Below are positions 19,343 through 31,022 of a DNA stretch of 64,000 nt, piece by piece. Source of the stretch: Gemmatimonadaceae bacterium (GTDB lineage Bacteria > Gemmatimonadota > Gemmatimonadetes > Gemmatimonadales > Gemmatimonadaceae); contig JADKJT010000013.1 of NCBI GenBank assembly GCA_016720905.1, positions 1-64,000 of the forward strand, given 5' to 3'. Under the pieces are notes generated by a model. The model had not been told where the DNA came from and made no database searches. It saw only the letters and a list, made by a program, of their open reading frames with translations. The position numbers and the translations under genes are program-made. Each line of letters begins with the position of its first letter. Within the stretch, counting starts at the first letter, position 1.

Positions 19343-19370
19343 TTGCGCTCTCAAGGCGAAAGTGTATTCT
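19343..19370 (+). promoter_or_regulatory. Candidate sigma70 promoter of ftsZ
   Basis: TTGCGC (-35) and TATTCT (-10) are separated by 16 bp. Each matches the consensus at four positions or close to it, in an otherwise GC-rich spacer. Transcription would start near 19377, giving a leader of about 150 nt that contains the downstream hairpin. Confidence 0.45.
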
Positions 19371-19457
19371 AAGCCCGTTAGCCAACACCGTGACAGAACG
19401 CTTGCGGACCGCCGAAGGTGGCGGTGCTCGCTGCCCGATGGCATTTCCTGACGACAT

Positions 19458-19485
19458 CTGGCATCCCGGTTTCCCGGGACGCCAG
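19458..19485 (+). promoter_or_regulatory. Leader hairpin upstream of ftsZ
   Basis: CTGGC-AT-CCCGG-TTTC-CCGGG-AC-GCCAG folds into two 5-bp stems with a 2x2 internal loop and a TTTC tetraloop. It ends 44 nt before the ftsZ ATG. There is no T-run, so it is not a standard terminator. It may affect mRNA stability or attenuation. Confidence 0.4.
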
Positions 19486-19529
19486 GCCTCCACCCTGTGC
19501 CCGCCCAGCCCTGTATGGAGCTACCCCGG

Positions 19530-20822
19530 ATGACCTTCGAATTCGAAGAGAGCGCCACGCAGAACGCCCGCATGAAGGTGGTGGGTGTCGGTGGCGGTGG
19601 CGGAAACGCCGTCAACCGCATGATTGAAGAGCACCTTGAAGGCGTCGAGTTCATCTCGGTGAACACCGACGCGCAAGCGCTGCTGAACTCCAAGGCCGAC
19701 GTCAAGATCCAGATCGGCAAGAAGCTGACGCGCGGACTTGGCGCCGGGGCGCGTCCGGAGGTCGGACGACAGGCCATCGAGGAAAACCGCGAAGATGTCA
19801 ACCGGGTGATCGGCAACGCCGATCTGGTGTTCGTCACCTGCGGCATGGGTGGCGGGACGGGAACAGGTGCCGCACCAGTCATTTGCCAACTCGCCCGCGA
19901 AGCCGGTGCGTTGACGGTTGGCATCGTGACACGGCCGTTCCTGTTTGAAGGACGCAAGCGCATGCGACAGGCCGAGGAAGGCATTGCCGAAATGCGCAAG
20001 AATGTCGATACCATGATCATCGTGCCCAACGAGCGGTTGCTGGCCGTGGTCGGGAAGGGCATTCCATTCCACGAGGCGCTCAAGAAGGCCGACGAGGTGC
20101 TCCTTCACGCCACGCAGGGCATCTCCGTGCTGATCAGCGAGACCGGCTTGGTGAACGTCGATTTCGCCGACGTGCGCACGGTCATGCAGAACGGCGGCTC
20201 GGCGCTGATGGGCACCGGTATCGGCCGTGGTGAAAACCGCGCCATGGAAGCGGCGCAACAGGCCATCGCCTCACCGTTGCTCGACAATGTGTCCATCTCT
20301 GGCGCCACCGGCGTCCTGGTGAACATCACCGGCGGAGAAGATCTCACGTTGGGTGAAGTGCACCAAATCAACGACATCGTGCACGATGCCGTGGGTGACA
20401 ACGCCGAAATCATCTTCGGTGCCGTGCACGAGCCGGCGATGATGGGCGAGATTCGTGTAACCGTCATTGCGACCGGTTTCGATCGCGACCTGCAGGGGGG
20501 GCTGGGACGCGGCTCATCGTATCCGCCGGCCACAGCCCATGGGGGCGGGTATGGGGGAACGCACACGGGCAAGACGGGTACGTCCGGTGGATTCGCCAAC
20601 CCCAACACCGACGCACCGGCAGCGCCTTCCAAACCCTCAGTCCTTCCGTTCCCCACTCGGGAACGGCAAGTGCCGAGACCGGCGGCGCCGCCGGCCCGTC
20701 CAGCCTGGGAAGCCGCGCAACCTCGCGCGCCACGGGTTCCCCCACCGTCGACTTCCTCCACGTCCAGCAACGAGCTTGATGACATGGAAATCCCGACGTT
20801 CATACGGAGACAGATGGATTGA
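19530..20822 (+). CDS. ftsZ: FtsZ, tubulin-like division GTPase
   Basis: FtsZ polymerises into the Z-ring at mid-cell. From ATG 19530 the protein has 430 residues. The N-terminus reads MKVVGVGGGGGNAVNRM, and the tubulin signature GGGTGTG lies at about residues 107-113. The T7 loop reads NVDFADVRTVM. A variable Pro/Gly-rich linker (about residues 325-415) is followed by the conserved C-terminal peptide DDMEIPTFIRRQMD, which binds FtsA and other tethers. The TGA stop overlaps the TTG start of the M23 peptidase gene. An upstream in-frame start at 19497 lacks a better ribosome site and is rejected. Confidence 0.97.
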   Translation: MTFEFEESATQNARMKVVGVGGGGGNAVNRMIEEHLEGVEFISVNTDAQALLNSKADVKIQIGKKLTRGLGAGARPEVGRQAIEENREDVNRVIGNADLVFVTCGMGGGTGTGAAPVICQLAREAGALTVGIVTRPFLFEGRKRMRQAEEGIAEMRKNVDTMIIVPNERLLAVVGKGIPFHEALKKADEVLLHATQGISVLISETGLVNVDFADVRTVMQNGGSALMGTGIGRGENRAMEAAQQAIASPLLDNVSISGATGVLVNITGGEDLTLGEVHQINDIVHDAVGDNAEIIFGAVHEPAMMGEIRVTVIATGFDRDLQGGLGRGSSYPPATAHGGGYGGTHTGKTGTSGGFANPNTDAPAAPSKPSVLPFPTRERQVPRPAAPPARPAWEAAQPRAPRVPPPSTSSTSSNELDDMEIPTFIRRQMD

Positions 20823-22141
20823 CGCGGACGCCGCTTCGACTGCTCATCGCCGCAACATGTGTTGCGGTCGGAGCAACGGCGATTTCTCTCGGACGTCCCG
20901 TCCCCGAACGCCCCGCGGCGAGTGTGCTCGACGCGGGGTCTCGCACTTCTGTTGCCTCGCGTTGGCAAACTCGGTTTGATACCGTCCGCAAGGGCGAACC
21001 GCTGGTGGCCGTCCTCGAACGTGCCGGAGTGCCGCGGCATGAGGCCACCCGTGCGCTACAGTCCGCATCCAGCCTCGATACACGGCATGTGCGGGCCGGC
21101 ACACCCATCATGACGCGCGTCAGCCCGGATTCCGGCGCTGCGGAGATCGTCTTTCAGTTGGCCATCGACCGGCTGTTACGGTTGCGTCGCTCCCCGTCCG
21201 CCTCGTGGACCGAGTCCGACGAGCGTCTCCCTTGGACCACCGACACCGTCGCGGTCGGCGCGGAAGTGCGCTCCTCGGTGACCGACGCGATCGAACGTAG
21301 CGCGGAAGCGTTCCCGGATGCGGTGCGGGACGAAGTGGCGAATGCCTTGGCCGATATCCTCGAGTATCGGGTGGACTTCAGCCGCGACCTGCAAAAAGGC
21401 GATTCCATTCGTATTCTGGTGGAGCGCCGTTCCGCGTCGAATGGCGCCGTGCAGGTCGGCAATATTCTCGCGGCCCGCATCACGGTGGATGGTCGTCGCG
21501 TCGAAGCGGTGCGCTTCGTCGGCGATAAATCGCGCGGACAGTATTTCGATGGCGATGGCAAGTCGATGCGCGCCGCGTTCCTGCGTGCGCCCCTCGAGTT
21601 TCGTCGTATCTCCAGCGTCTTCGGTTTGCGCAAACATCCCATCCTCGGCATCTGGCGCGCGCATCAGGGCACGGACTACGCGGCCAACGCCGGCACGCGC
21701 GTTCGCGCCATTGGCGACGGCACGGTGATGTACGCCGGATGGCGCGGTGGCTACGGACGGGTGGTGGAGATCCGGCATCGCAACGGCTTCGTCACGCGGT
21801 ATGGGCACTTGAAGGGTTTCGCGAGCGGCATTCGCCGCGGTGCGCAGGTCGCCATCGCCAGCACCATCGGGTTTGTGGGGGCGTCAGGGCTGGCTACCGC
21901 GCCGCACTTGCATTTCGAGGTGCTCGTCGGCGGCGTGCATCGGAACCCCAGTGTGGCACTGCGGAGCACCACGGGCGGTGAACCGCTGGCGGCCACCGAC
22001 CGTTCGGCGTTTGCGGAGCTCAAGTCGCGACTGTTTGCTCGCCTCGATAGCGTGGTCAACAGCGAACCGTTTGTGGCTCAGGGTGCCGCCAATGGCGGCG
22101 GCGCGCGTGGCGACGTGGCGCGTCATGTGGGCGAAGAATAG
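20819..22141 (+). CDS. MepM-like M23 peptidoglycan endopeptidase
   Basis: This is a membrane-anchored zinc endopeptidase expected to cleave peptide cross-links in peptidoglycan. The protein has 440 residues with an N-terminal signal anchor (LRLLIAATCVAVGATAISL). An OapA/LysM-like region (VRKGEPLVAVLERAGV) and a second domain (DLQKGDSIRILVERR) precede the M23 domain, the same layout as E. coli MepM. Zinc residues are in HQGTDYAA and HLHFEV. The phrase YFDGDGKSMRAAFLRAPL is typical of MepM-type proteins just before the catalytic domain. The TTG start overlaps the ftsZ stop as TTGA, indicating coupled translation with ftsZ. Confidence 0.88.
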   Translation: MTRTPLRLLIAATCVAVGATAISLGRPVPERPAASVLDAGSRTSVASRWQTRFDTVRKGEPLVAVLERAGVPRHEATRALQSASSLDTRHVRAGTPIMTRVSPDSGAAEIVFQLAIDRLLRLRRSPSASWTESDERLPWTTDTVAVGAEVRSSVTDAIERSAEAFPDAVRDEVANALADILEYRVDFSRDLQKGDSIRILVERRSASNGAVQVGNILAARITVDGRRVEAVRFVGDKSRGQYFDGDGKSMRAAFLRAPLEFRRISSVFGLRKHPILGIWRAHQGTDYAANAGTRVRAIGDGTVMYAGWRGGYGRVVEIRHRNGFVTRYGHLKGFASGIRRGAQVAIASTIGFVGASGLATAPHLHFEVLVGGVHRNPSVALRSTTGGEPLAATDRSAFAELKSRLFARLDSVVNSEPFVAQGAANGGGARGDVARHVGEE

Positions 22142-22152
22142 TTGACGCCGCA

Positions 22153-24043
22153 GTGAATCGCTGGTTGATCGCGATCGCGCTAGGCGTGCTTGTGGCGTGG
22201 TTGGCCTATGCGCGCGCGGCAACACCCGGACAACGCTCACGGGTGCTGCTGCTGGCCCTGTTGCGCGGCGTGGCCGTCGCCATCGTCGCGGCGTTGTTTC
22301 TTGGCGCACCCGCGGCGCCACCGCGCCCCGCGGCGCCCTTGATCGCGATTGACGCTTCGGCCAGTTGGCGTCGCGCTGGCGGCGATGACTCGACCACCGT
22401 ACGCGCACTGCGAACTCAGTGGGAAGCCGTCGTGAACGCGCACGCCGAGTCGGATGCGTTGGTGTTGCTGGGCGATTCCCTGCGCGACGTGAGCCGCAGC
22501 GAGATATCTCGACTGTTGCCCGCTGATGCGGCGACCCGCGTGCGTCCTGCCGTCGATCGCGCGGCTGCACTGGGCCGACCGCTGGTGTTGGTGACCGATG
22601 GCGAACTGGACGACGCGGACGCGCTCAGCGACGCGCCGGTGGGCTCGCAGGTGCGCCTGCTCTCGCGCCCGGCGCGCCAGGGGATGTGGCGGTGGCGGAT
22701 CTGACGGTCCCGCATCGGCAAGCGCTGGTGACACCTTGCAGGTGGCGGCGTTGCTCGCCTCCGGGGCGTCGGGCGGCACGGACGGTGTGCTGCAACTGAC
22801 GCTGGACGGCGTGGCGGCTGGTCGCGTCGCGGTGCCAACACTTGCCGCATTCGCCACGACACGCGTCACGCTGCCGCTGCCCATGCCGCGCGGCGCACGG
22901 ACGGTCATCGTGCAAGCCGTTCTCGACATGGCGGGCGACGTCGAACCGCGGAATGACACCTTGACCGCCGCCATTGAAATCAGCGATCGCCCGCCGGCGG
23001 TATTCGTCTCCACCGCACCCGATCTGGATGTGCGTGAGGTGCTGGTGGTGTTGCGCGGCGCGTTGGCGCTCCCCACGAGGGCCTACCTGCGGCTCGCACC
23101 AGGTGTCTGGCGCGAGGAAGGGTCCCTGGCGTCGATTCGTGAAGACGAGGTGCGCGCTCGAGCGGCGGCCGCGGGCCTGCTCATCGTGCACGGGGATACG
23201 TCGTGGGCTCCGGCGGCCAAAGGGACGGTTCGGGGATCCCGTGCGCTCTGGTCACCAGCGCCGCCCACGGCAGTCGCCCGTGCCGGAGAAGTGACACGCG
23301 CCGTGGAGTGGTATGCCTCGGACGCCCCCACGTCCCCATTGTCCGCATCATTGGCGGGTCTGCCGTGGGATAGTCTCCCGCCACTCACGTTGGCCGGGCG
23401 TCCGCGCGGAACGTTCACCGTGCTGTCGGCGAAACTGGGAAAGCGCGGCGACGCCGTTCCGGCAATTGCGATGCGTGATGACGCGGGCATGCGAACACTG
23501 GTGATTTCCGGCTCCGGGTATGCCGGGTGGGCGATGCGCGGTGGGCGCAGTGCCGAGGCCTTTACGGCGCTCTGGGGGAGCATCTTCGACTGGCTGGCGG
23601 TTGGTCGCGGAGATCAACGCTCGGCTCGCCCCGCCCTCGGATGGATGCGGGCGGGCGAAACCGTCCGCTGGCGCCGCGGTGGCCCGGATTCGATGGTGAC
23701 GGTCGTTGTCACGCCACGCCGCGTCACGCCGTCCGGCGTGACCACCGCCACGGCCGGTGACACGGTGCGTATGCGATTCGCCAGTGGTGCCGTGGAGGCC
23801 GGAACGCCGGCACTCACTCCCGGTGTTTACGATGTGCGCACCACCGGCGGCTCCGCCGTACTCGTGGTGAACGCGGCGCGTGAGTGGATTCCGCGCGCGC
23901 CTACGGTCCGGGATGGCATGCTGTCGCGTGGCGAATTGTCGTCGGACGCACCGCGCCTTTCTGACTACTGGTGGCCCTTCGTGGTGGCACTGCTGCTGCT
24001 GTGTACGGAGTGGGTCGTGCGACGACTGGCAGGGTTGAGGTAA
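22153..24043 (+). CDS. VWA/BatA-type membrane protein, double frameshift
   Basis: This is a membrane protein of about 630 residues when two breaks are joined. Two N-terminal hydrophobic segments are followed by a von Willebrand A-like domain with the MIDAS motif IDASASW and a later LVTDGELDD. The middle part has Ig-like beta character and the C-terminus ends in one membrane helix (WWPFVVALLLLCTEWVV). The frame changes near 22675 (after SRPARQ/PGDVAVADLTVP) and again near 22715 (before SAGDTLQVAALL). The function is unknown; similar VWA membrane proteins occur in aerotolerance (Bat) loci. It lies 11 nt after the M23 gene and ends at a heptad array. Confidence 0.65.
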
Positions 24044-24046
24044 GAC

Positions 24047-24074
24047 GGGAGACAGGAGACGGGAGACGGGAGAC
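24047..24074 (+). repeat. Class B heptad array, GGGAGAC x4 (one variant)
   Basis: The units are GGGAGAC, AGGAGAC, GGGAGAC and GGGAGAC. They begin 3 nt after the TAA stop of the VWA-type gene. The array is the reverse complement of the array at 24173-24207, so the two can pair over 28 bp with one mismatch. Confidence 0.9.
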
Positions 24075-24172
24075 ATCCGGTCGACACGGTGTATGGGCCC
24101 GTGATGCGGGCTCCGGGCTGACCGCTACCGAATGGGCACTCTCTCGACCATTGTCTTCTTCTTCGGCCGTTC

Positions 24173-24207
24173 GTCTCCCGTCTCCCGTCTCCAGTCTCCC
24201 GTCTCCC
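24173..24207 (+). repeat. Class B heptad array, GTCTCCC x5 (one variant)
   Basis: The units are GTCTCCC, GTCTCCC, GTCTCCA, GTCTCCC and GTCTCCC. The array ends 5 nt before the ftsY ATG, in the place a Shine-Dalgarno sequence would occupy; no purine-rich site is visible. It pairs with the array at 24047-24074 across a loop of about 98 nt. Confidence 0.9.
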
Positions 24208-24212
24208 CCCCC

Positions 24213-25145
24213 ATGCCCCGACTGTTTCGAAAGAAGGACGACGTTCCCAAGCGCTCTCTGTGGCAGCGCGTCAAGGATGTCGTGCGCACAGATGTCGGGG
24301 TCTTGCTGCGCGGCGGCGTCGACCAAGGGTCACTCGAGAACCTTGAGACGCTGTTGATCGAGTCCGACTTCGGTGTCACCACGTCGCTGGCGTTGGTCGC
24401 CGAGGTCGAGCGCCTGGCCAAGCGCGGCGAAGTGAAAACCGACGACGAATTCCGTGACGCACTCGCGCAGGGTGTGGAGGCGGCCCTGCGGAAAGGCAAC
24501 GCCGACCCGACGCTGCAGCTGGCGGAGAGCGGACCCACGGTGCTGTTGATCATCGGCGTCAACGGCGCTGGCAAGACCACGTTTATCGGCAAGCTCGCGG
24601 CGCAATTCAAGACCGAGGGACGCACGGTGTTGTTGGGCGCGGCGGACACGTTTCGCGCGGGTGCCATCGATCAGTTGCGCGTGTGGGCGCAACGCGCCGG
24701 CGTGGATTTCGTCGGTGGAGCGCCGGGATCCGATCCGGCGTCCGTGGCATTCGATGCCGTCGACGCCGGCATCACGCGCGGGTGCGATATCGTGATTGTC
24801 GACACGGCCGGACGATTGCACACCAGTGACGATCTGATGACGGAGCTGCGCAAGATTCACCGGGTGATTGCCAAACGTCTTCCCGCCGCGCCACACGAAG
24901 TGCTGCTGGTGCTCGATGGGACCATCGGGCAGAACGCACTGGCGCAGGCGCGCACGTTTTCGGCGGCGGTTCCGGTCACCGGCCTGGTGGTCACCAAACT
25001 CGACGGCACGGCCAAGGGTGGCATCGTGGTGGCAGTGCACGACGCGCTCAATGTGCCAGTCAAGTTCGTGGGCCTCGGAGAACAGATCGGCGACCTGGCG
25101 CCGTTCGATGCGGGGGCGTATGCGCGGGATCTGGTCGACGCGTGA
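24213..25145 (+). CDS. ftsY: FtsY, signal recognition particle receptor
   Basis: FtsY is the membrane-associated GTPase that receives SRP-ribosome complexes. From ATG 24213 the protein has 310 residues, with a short basic N-terminus (MPRLFRKKDDVPKRSLW) and no long acidic A domain. The N domain is followed by G-domain motifs GVNGAGKTTFIGKLA (from about residue 115), ADTFRAGAIDQL, DTAGRLHTSDDLM, TKLDGTAKGG and GLGEQIGDLAPFD. An open frame extends upstream to 24132, but it reads through the heptad array and is not credible. The stop overlaps the recG GTG start. Confidence 0.95.
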   Translation: MPRLFRKKDDVPKRSLWQRVKDVVRTDVGVLLRGGVDQGSLENLETLLIESDFGVTTSLALVAEVERLAKRGEVKTDDEFRDALAQGVEAALRKGNADPTLQLAESGPTVLLIIGVNGAGKTTFIGKLAAQFKTEGRTVLLGAADTFRAGAIDQLRVWAQRAGVDFVGGAPGSDPASVAFDAVDAGITRGCDIVIVDTAGRLHTSDDLMTELRKIHRVIAKRLPAAPHEVLLVLDGTIGQNALAQARTFSAAVPVTGLVVTKLDGTAKGGIVVAVHDALNVPVKFVGLGEQIGDLAPFDAGAYARDLVDA

Positions 25146-27296
25146 GTGCCGTGGTGCGCGGATCGGGTAGTCCGGGAGCGGGAACGCCCGACGATCGAGA
25201 TCCGCGGCGCCGGTCGCCCGCGCGCGTGGCACCACGCCTCACACTCGACACACCGGTCACCTACCTGAAGGGCGTTGGTCCGGCGCGCGGCGAGATGCTG
25301 GCTCGGCTCGGGATCACCGTGGCGGGCGATCTGCTGCGGCATGTGCCGCATCGGTACGAAGACGCCACCACGGTCACGCGCATCGTGCAGGCAAGCGTCG
25401 GCACCGACATCACGATTCTCGGGCAGGTCATCGCCAAGGGCGTCCTCCCCACGCGCAAAGGCCTGCGCGTCTTTCAGGCGGTGCTGCAGGACACCAGCGG
25501 CATGCTCGAATGTGCGTGGCCCGGGCAGCCCTTTCTCGAACGCAGCATCAACAAGGGCGATTGGCTGCTCTGTACTGGGCCCGTGCGCTTCTTCCACGGT
25601 CGACGGTTGCAGCCGCGTGAATTCGTCAATCTCGGTCCCGACGAGGAGGGGACCACCGGGGGGCGCGTGCTCGCGGTCTATCCGAGCACTGAAGGACTGT
25701 CCGTCCGCATTCTGCGCGCGCTGGTGCAGCAACATCTTGACGACCTGTTGCCGTTGGTCCACGACGTGCTGCCGCTGGACGTTCTGCGGGAAGCCGGCGT
25801 GCCGATGCTGCGCGAGGCACTGCGCATGGTGCATCGACCGGAATCGGTGGCGGAGGCCCTCGCCGGCCGCGCGCGGCTGGCCTTCGAGGAACTGCTGGCC
25901 GTGCAGATCCTGCACCGCCGTGCCAATCAGCTCGCACGCACGGCCCGACAGGGTACCGCGTTCATCAACAAGCGCGTACTCACGTCACGGTTGCGGGCGG
26001 CCCTGCCGTTCACGCTGACCGGTGCACAGGTGCGAGCCATTCGCGAGATCGTCGTCGATATGGAAAGCCCGCAGCGCATGCATCGACTGCTGCAGGGCGA
26101 TGTGGGCAGTGGCAAGACCGTGGTGGCGCTGTTCGCGGCGATGCTCGCCATGGAAAACGATCGACAGGTTGCGCTGATGGCGCCCACCGAATTGCTGGCG
26201 GAACAGCACGCCCGGACCATCGAAGCGCCTCGCGCCGCTCGGTATCATGCCGGTGCTCCTCACGGGCCGCCTTGGCGCGAAGGAACGGCGGGCGGCGTTG
26301 ACGCGGCTGGCCTCACGTGATCCTGTGCTGGCCATCGGCACCCACGCGCTGGTGCAACAGGGCGTCGACTTCGGCAACCTCGGACTGGTCGTCATCGATG
26401 AGCAGCATCGATTCGGCGTGGAGCAACGGGCGGCGCTCGGCGAAAAAGGACGGTCGCCCGATGTGCTGTTGATGAGTGCCACGCCGATTCCACGCTCGCT
26501 CGCCCTGACGCTGTACGGCGATCTGGACGTGACCATGCTTGATGAGCGACCGCCAGGTCGACAAGCCATCACGACGGTGCACCGCGCCGAATCGTCGCGC
26601 GGCAAGGTGATGGAATTTGCCAACCACGAGCTTGAGACCGGTCGACAGGTCTACATCGTGTATCCCCTCATCGAAACCTCCGAGAAGATCGACCTCAAGG
26701 CCGCGACCACGATGTACGAGGAGCTGGCTCGCGGTGCGTTCGCCCATCGTCGCGTGGCGCTGCTGCATGGACGCCTTCCGGGCGAAGAGCGCGACGCCAT
26801 CATGCGACAGTTTCGCGATGGCGATGTCGATGTGCTGATCGCCACCACCGTCATCGAAGTGGGTATCGACGTGGCGAACGCCACGGTCATGATCGTTGAA
26901 CATCCCGAGCGTTTCGGGCTGTCGCAGCTGCATCAATTGCGCGGTCGCGTGGGCCGTGGCGCCGCGCAATCGTATTGCATTCTTCTGGGTGACGTGGGCG
27001 CCGATGCGGCGGAGCGCCTGGCGACGTTTACCGCCACGGAGGATGGGTTTGTCATTGCCAGAGCCGACCTCGAGCAGCGCGGTATGGGCGACCTGTTCGG
27101 GGCCCGCCAGCACGGATTGCCGGCGTTCCGCATTGCCGACCCATTGCGTGACGAGGCACTCAACGAGGTCGCGCGTGCCGTTGCCGAGCGCCTGTTGCAT
27201 GCCGATCCCGACCTGACCGCGCCCGCGCACGCCCCGCTACGCCAGTCACTCAACGCGGGATACGCGCGGGCATTGGAACTCTTCCGAGTGGGCTGA
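25142..27296 (+). CDS. recG: ATP-dependent DNA helicase RecG, frameshifted
   Basis: RecG remodels stalled replication forks and branched DNA. Joined across one break the protein has about 717 residues. The wedge/OB region begins LDTPVTYLKGVGPARGEMLARLGI. Helicase motif I is GDVGSGKTVVAL (about residue 319), then MAPTELLAEQH. After the break come the DEQHRFGVEQR box, MSATPIPRSLALTLYGDLD and motif VI-like QLHQLRGRVGRG. The frame changes near 26221, just after EQHARTI, where LAPLGIMPVLLTG continues in another frame. The GTG start at 25142 overlaps ftsY. A 1-nt error is likelier than a true pseudogene because every motif on both sides is intact. Confidence 0.92.
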
Positions 27297-27379
27297 GCGC
27301 GCCGCGCAGCATAGATTTAGCTGGTGTTGTGCTGCGCCGGACCGTGTTGCCGGATCTCGCCCAATTGAGTGGAGGTGCC

Positions 27380-29904
<2,525 letters not shown>

Positions 29905-30306
29905 TCATCGTCCCTTCATCGCGTTGACCAAGTGCTCCAGATGCGACAGATATCGCTCAAACGCGCGCCGACCGGCGGGAGTGAGTCGGTACGTCGTGCG
30001 CGGCGTCCGGCCGCTGAACTCCTTGGTGCAGTGCACGTAGCCCGCGTCCTCGAGCTTGCGTGCATGCACACTCAGGTTGCCGTCGGAGAGGCGCAGCAGG
30101 TCGCGCAGTTCCGTGTGCGAACGCGCATCGCCACTCGCCAGCGCGGTGACGATGGCCAGTCGAGCGCGTTCATGGATGATGCCGTCCAGCGTCGGGACGG
30201 TGCCGGCCGCGTCACCCGCCACGGACTCAAGCGGTCGCGTCGGAATCACCTCGTGCTTGGCTGGCGGTTCCGACTCAACCGCCTTGCGACGTGGACGTGC
30301 AACCAT
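29905..30306 (-). CDS. Winged-helix transcriptional regulator
   Basis: The 133-residue DNA-binding protein has a basic N-terminal tail (MVARPRRK) of about 45 residues and a winged helix-turn-helix. The domain includes LDGIIHERARLAIVTALASG, LRDLLRLSDGNLSVHARKLEDAGYV and a wing with GRTPRTTYRLTPAGR. This matches the MarR/ArsR-like single-wing family that often regulates a neighbouring membrane protein. ATG 30306 starts 2 nt after the stop of the upstream membrane-protein gene, so the two form an operon and the regulator is probably autoregulated. The gene converges on the histidine kinase gene with no gap. Confidence 0.8.
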   Translation of the reverse strand: MVARPRRKAVESEPPAKHEVIPTRPLESVAGDAAGTVPTLDGIIHERARLAIVTALASGDARSHTELRDLLRLSDGNLSVHARKLEDAGYVHCTKEFSGRTPRTTYRLTPAGRRAFERYLSHLEHLVNAMKGR

Positions 30307-30308
30307 CG

Positions 30309-30896
30309 TCAGCCTCCGTGGCGGCGCAACACCAGGGCGCCGACAATGATGTGAGAGACGCCAAATCCGAGGGCCAGCCAGATGTTGCTCCAGGCCGTGG
30401 GCGTGGCCATGGCCAGCGCGCCCAGCACGACAAACACCGCACCCATGATGGGAACGGCGGCGACAGACGACACGACGCCCGCGCCCAGCACCCCGATGCC
30501 GTAGCAACACAACCAAATGGGGGGCAGCAACGCTCCGGCGTTGGCACGCAGCGCCCCGAATGACAGCAATGCCCCCACCAGGACCGGCGGCATGAGTCCC
30601 AGCGCGAAGCGCCTGGCGGGCGATGCCGATAGCGGCAGTCCCGCTCGACGTGCCTTGCGCACCAGCGTTGTGGCGCCGATGCCAATCGCCAGCACCGATT
30701 CGATGAGCCACACCTGCAACCACCGTTCGGGCGTCGGCTGCCCCTCGGCGACGACGGCGGCAATCAGCGCGCTCGATCCCATCAACACTCCGCCAAGTCC
30801 GGGGACCGCACTGAACCGGTGTGTCCGGTCCAGCACATCGCGCACGTAGGCCAGATCGGCCTCGGCGCGGCCGGCGAGAGAGCGCGGAGGTGTCAT
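30309..30896 (-). CDS. Five- to six-helix membrane protein paired with a regulator
   Basis: The 195-residue integral membrane protein is of unknown function. After a cytoplasmic N-terminus (ADLAYVRDVLDRTHRF) there are hydrophobic segments such as GGVLMGSSALIAAVVAE, WLIESVLAIGIGATTLV, LGLMPPVLVGALLSFGAL, WLCCYGIGVLGAGVV, IMGAVFVVLGALAMA and LALGFGVSHIIVGALVL. Such proteins are commonly encoded with winged-helix regulators like the next gene. I chose ATG 30896 because the longer open frame upstream would cross the promoter and operator. Confidence 0.72.
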   Translation of the reverse strand: MTPPRSLAGRAEADLAYVRDVLDRTHRFSAVPGLGGVLMGSSALIAAVVAEGQPTPERWLQVWLIESVLAIGIGATTLVRKARRAGLPLSASPARRFALGLMPPVLVGALLSFGALRANAGALLPPIWLCCYGIGVLGAGVVSSVAAVPIMGAVFVVLGALAMATPTAWSNIWLALGFGVSHIIVGALVLRRHGG

Positions 30897-30902
30897 GCGG
30901 GA

Positions 30903-30950
30903 AGTATTCAACGAGAAAATTCCGAATGTCAAGTGCTTTGCAATGCAAAG
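30903..30950 (-). promoter_or_regulatory. Promoter with palindromic operator for the membrane protein-regulator pair
   Basis: On the minus strand TTGACA (30932-30927) and AATACT (30908-30903) are separated by 18 bp. Immediately upstream of the -35 is the palindrome CTTTGC-AAT-GCAAAG (30936-30950), a likely site for the winged-helix regulator. The -10 ends 7 bp before the ATG at 30896, so the transcript may be leaderless. Confidence 0.5.
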
Positions 30951-30955
30951 GTGTG

Positions 30956-30984
30956 TTGAAGTCCCCCGTCGGGGTCCGTACCTT
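30956..30984 (+). promoter_or_regulatory. Weak candidate promoter of asnS
   Basis: TTGAAG and TACCTT are separated by 17 bp in the divergent spacer before asnS. The -10 match is poor. The position, about 40 bp before ATG 31023, is the main support. Confidence 0.28.
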
Positions 30985-31022
30985 GCCAGCTCTGCCCCAT
31001 CGTCTTCCGACCCGCGCCCCTC

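Larger units (their letters stand above)
19220..19529 (+). other. Regulatory spacer before ftsZ
   Basis: This 310-bp gap holds no gene. It contains, in order, a perfect DnaA box (19279-19287), a sigma70-like promoter (19343-19370) and an imperfect hairpin (19458-19485). A Shine-Dalgarno-like GGAG lies at 19517-19520. It explains how ftsZ can be expressed apart from ftsQ-ftsA, from which it is 6.8 kb away. An in-frame ATG-less extension to 19497 exists but adds residues unlike FtsZ. Confidence 0.7.

Noticed and set aside
24132..24212. N-terminal extension of ftsY
   Set aside because: It translates the GTCTCCC heptad array and is unlike FtsY.
29905..30948. A 347-codon frame containing the winged-helix regulator
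   Set aside because: The upstream 214 codons overlap the membrane-protein gene in another frame. ATG 30306 begins the DNA-binding protein.
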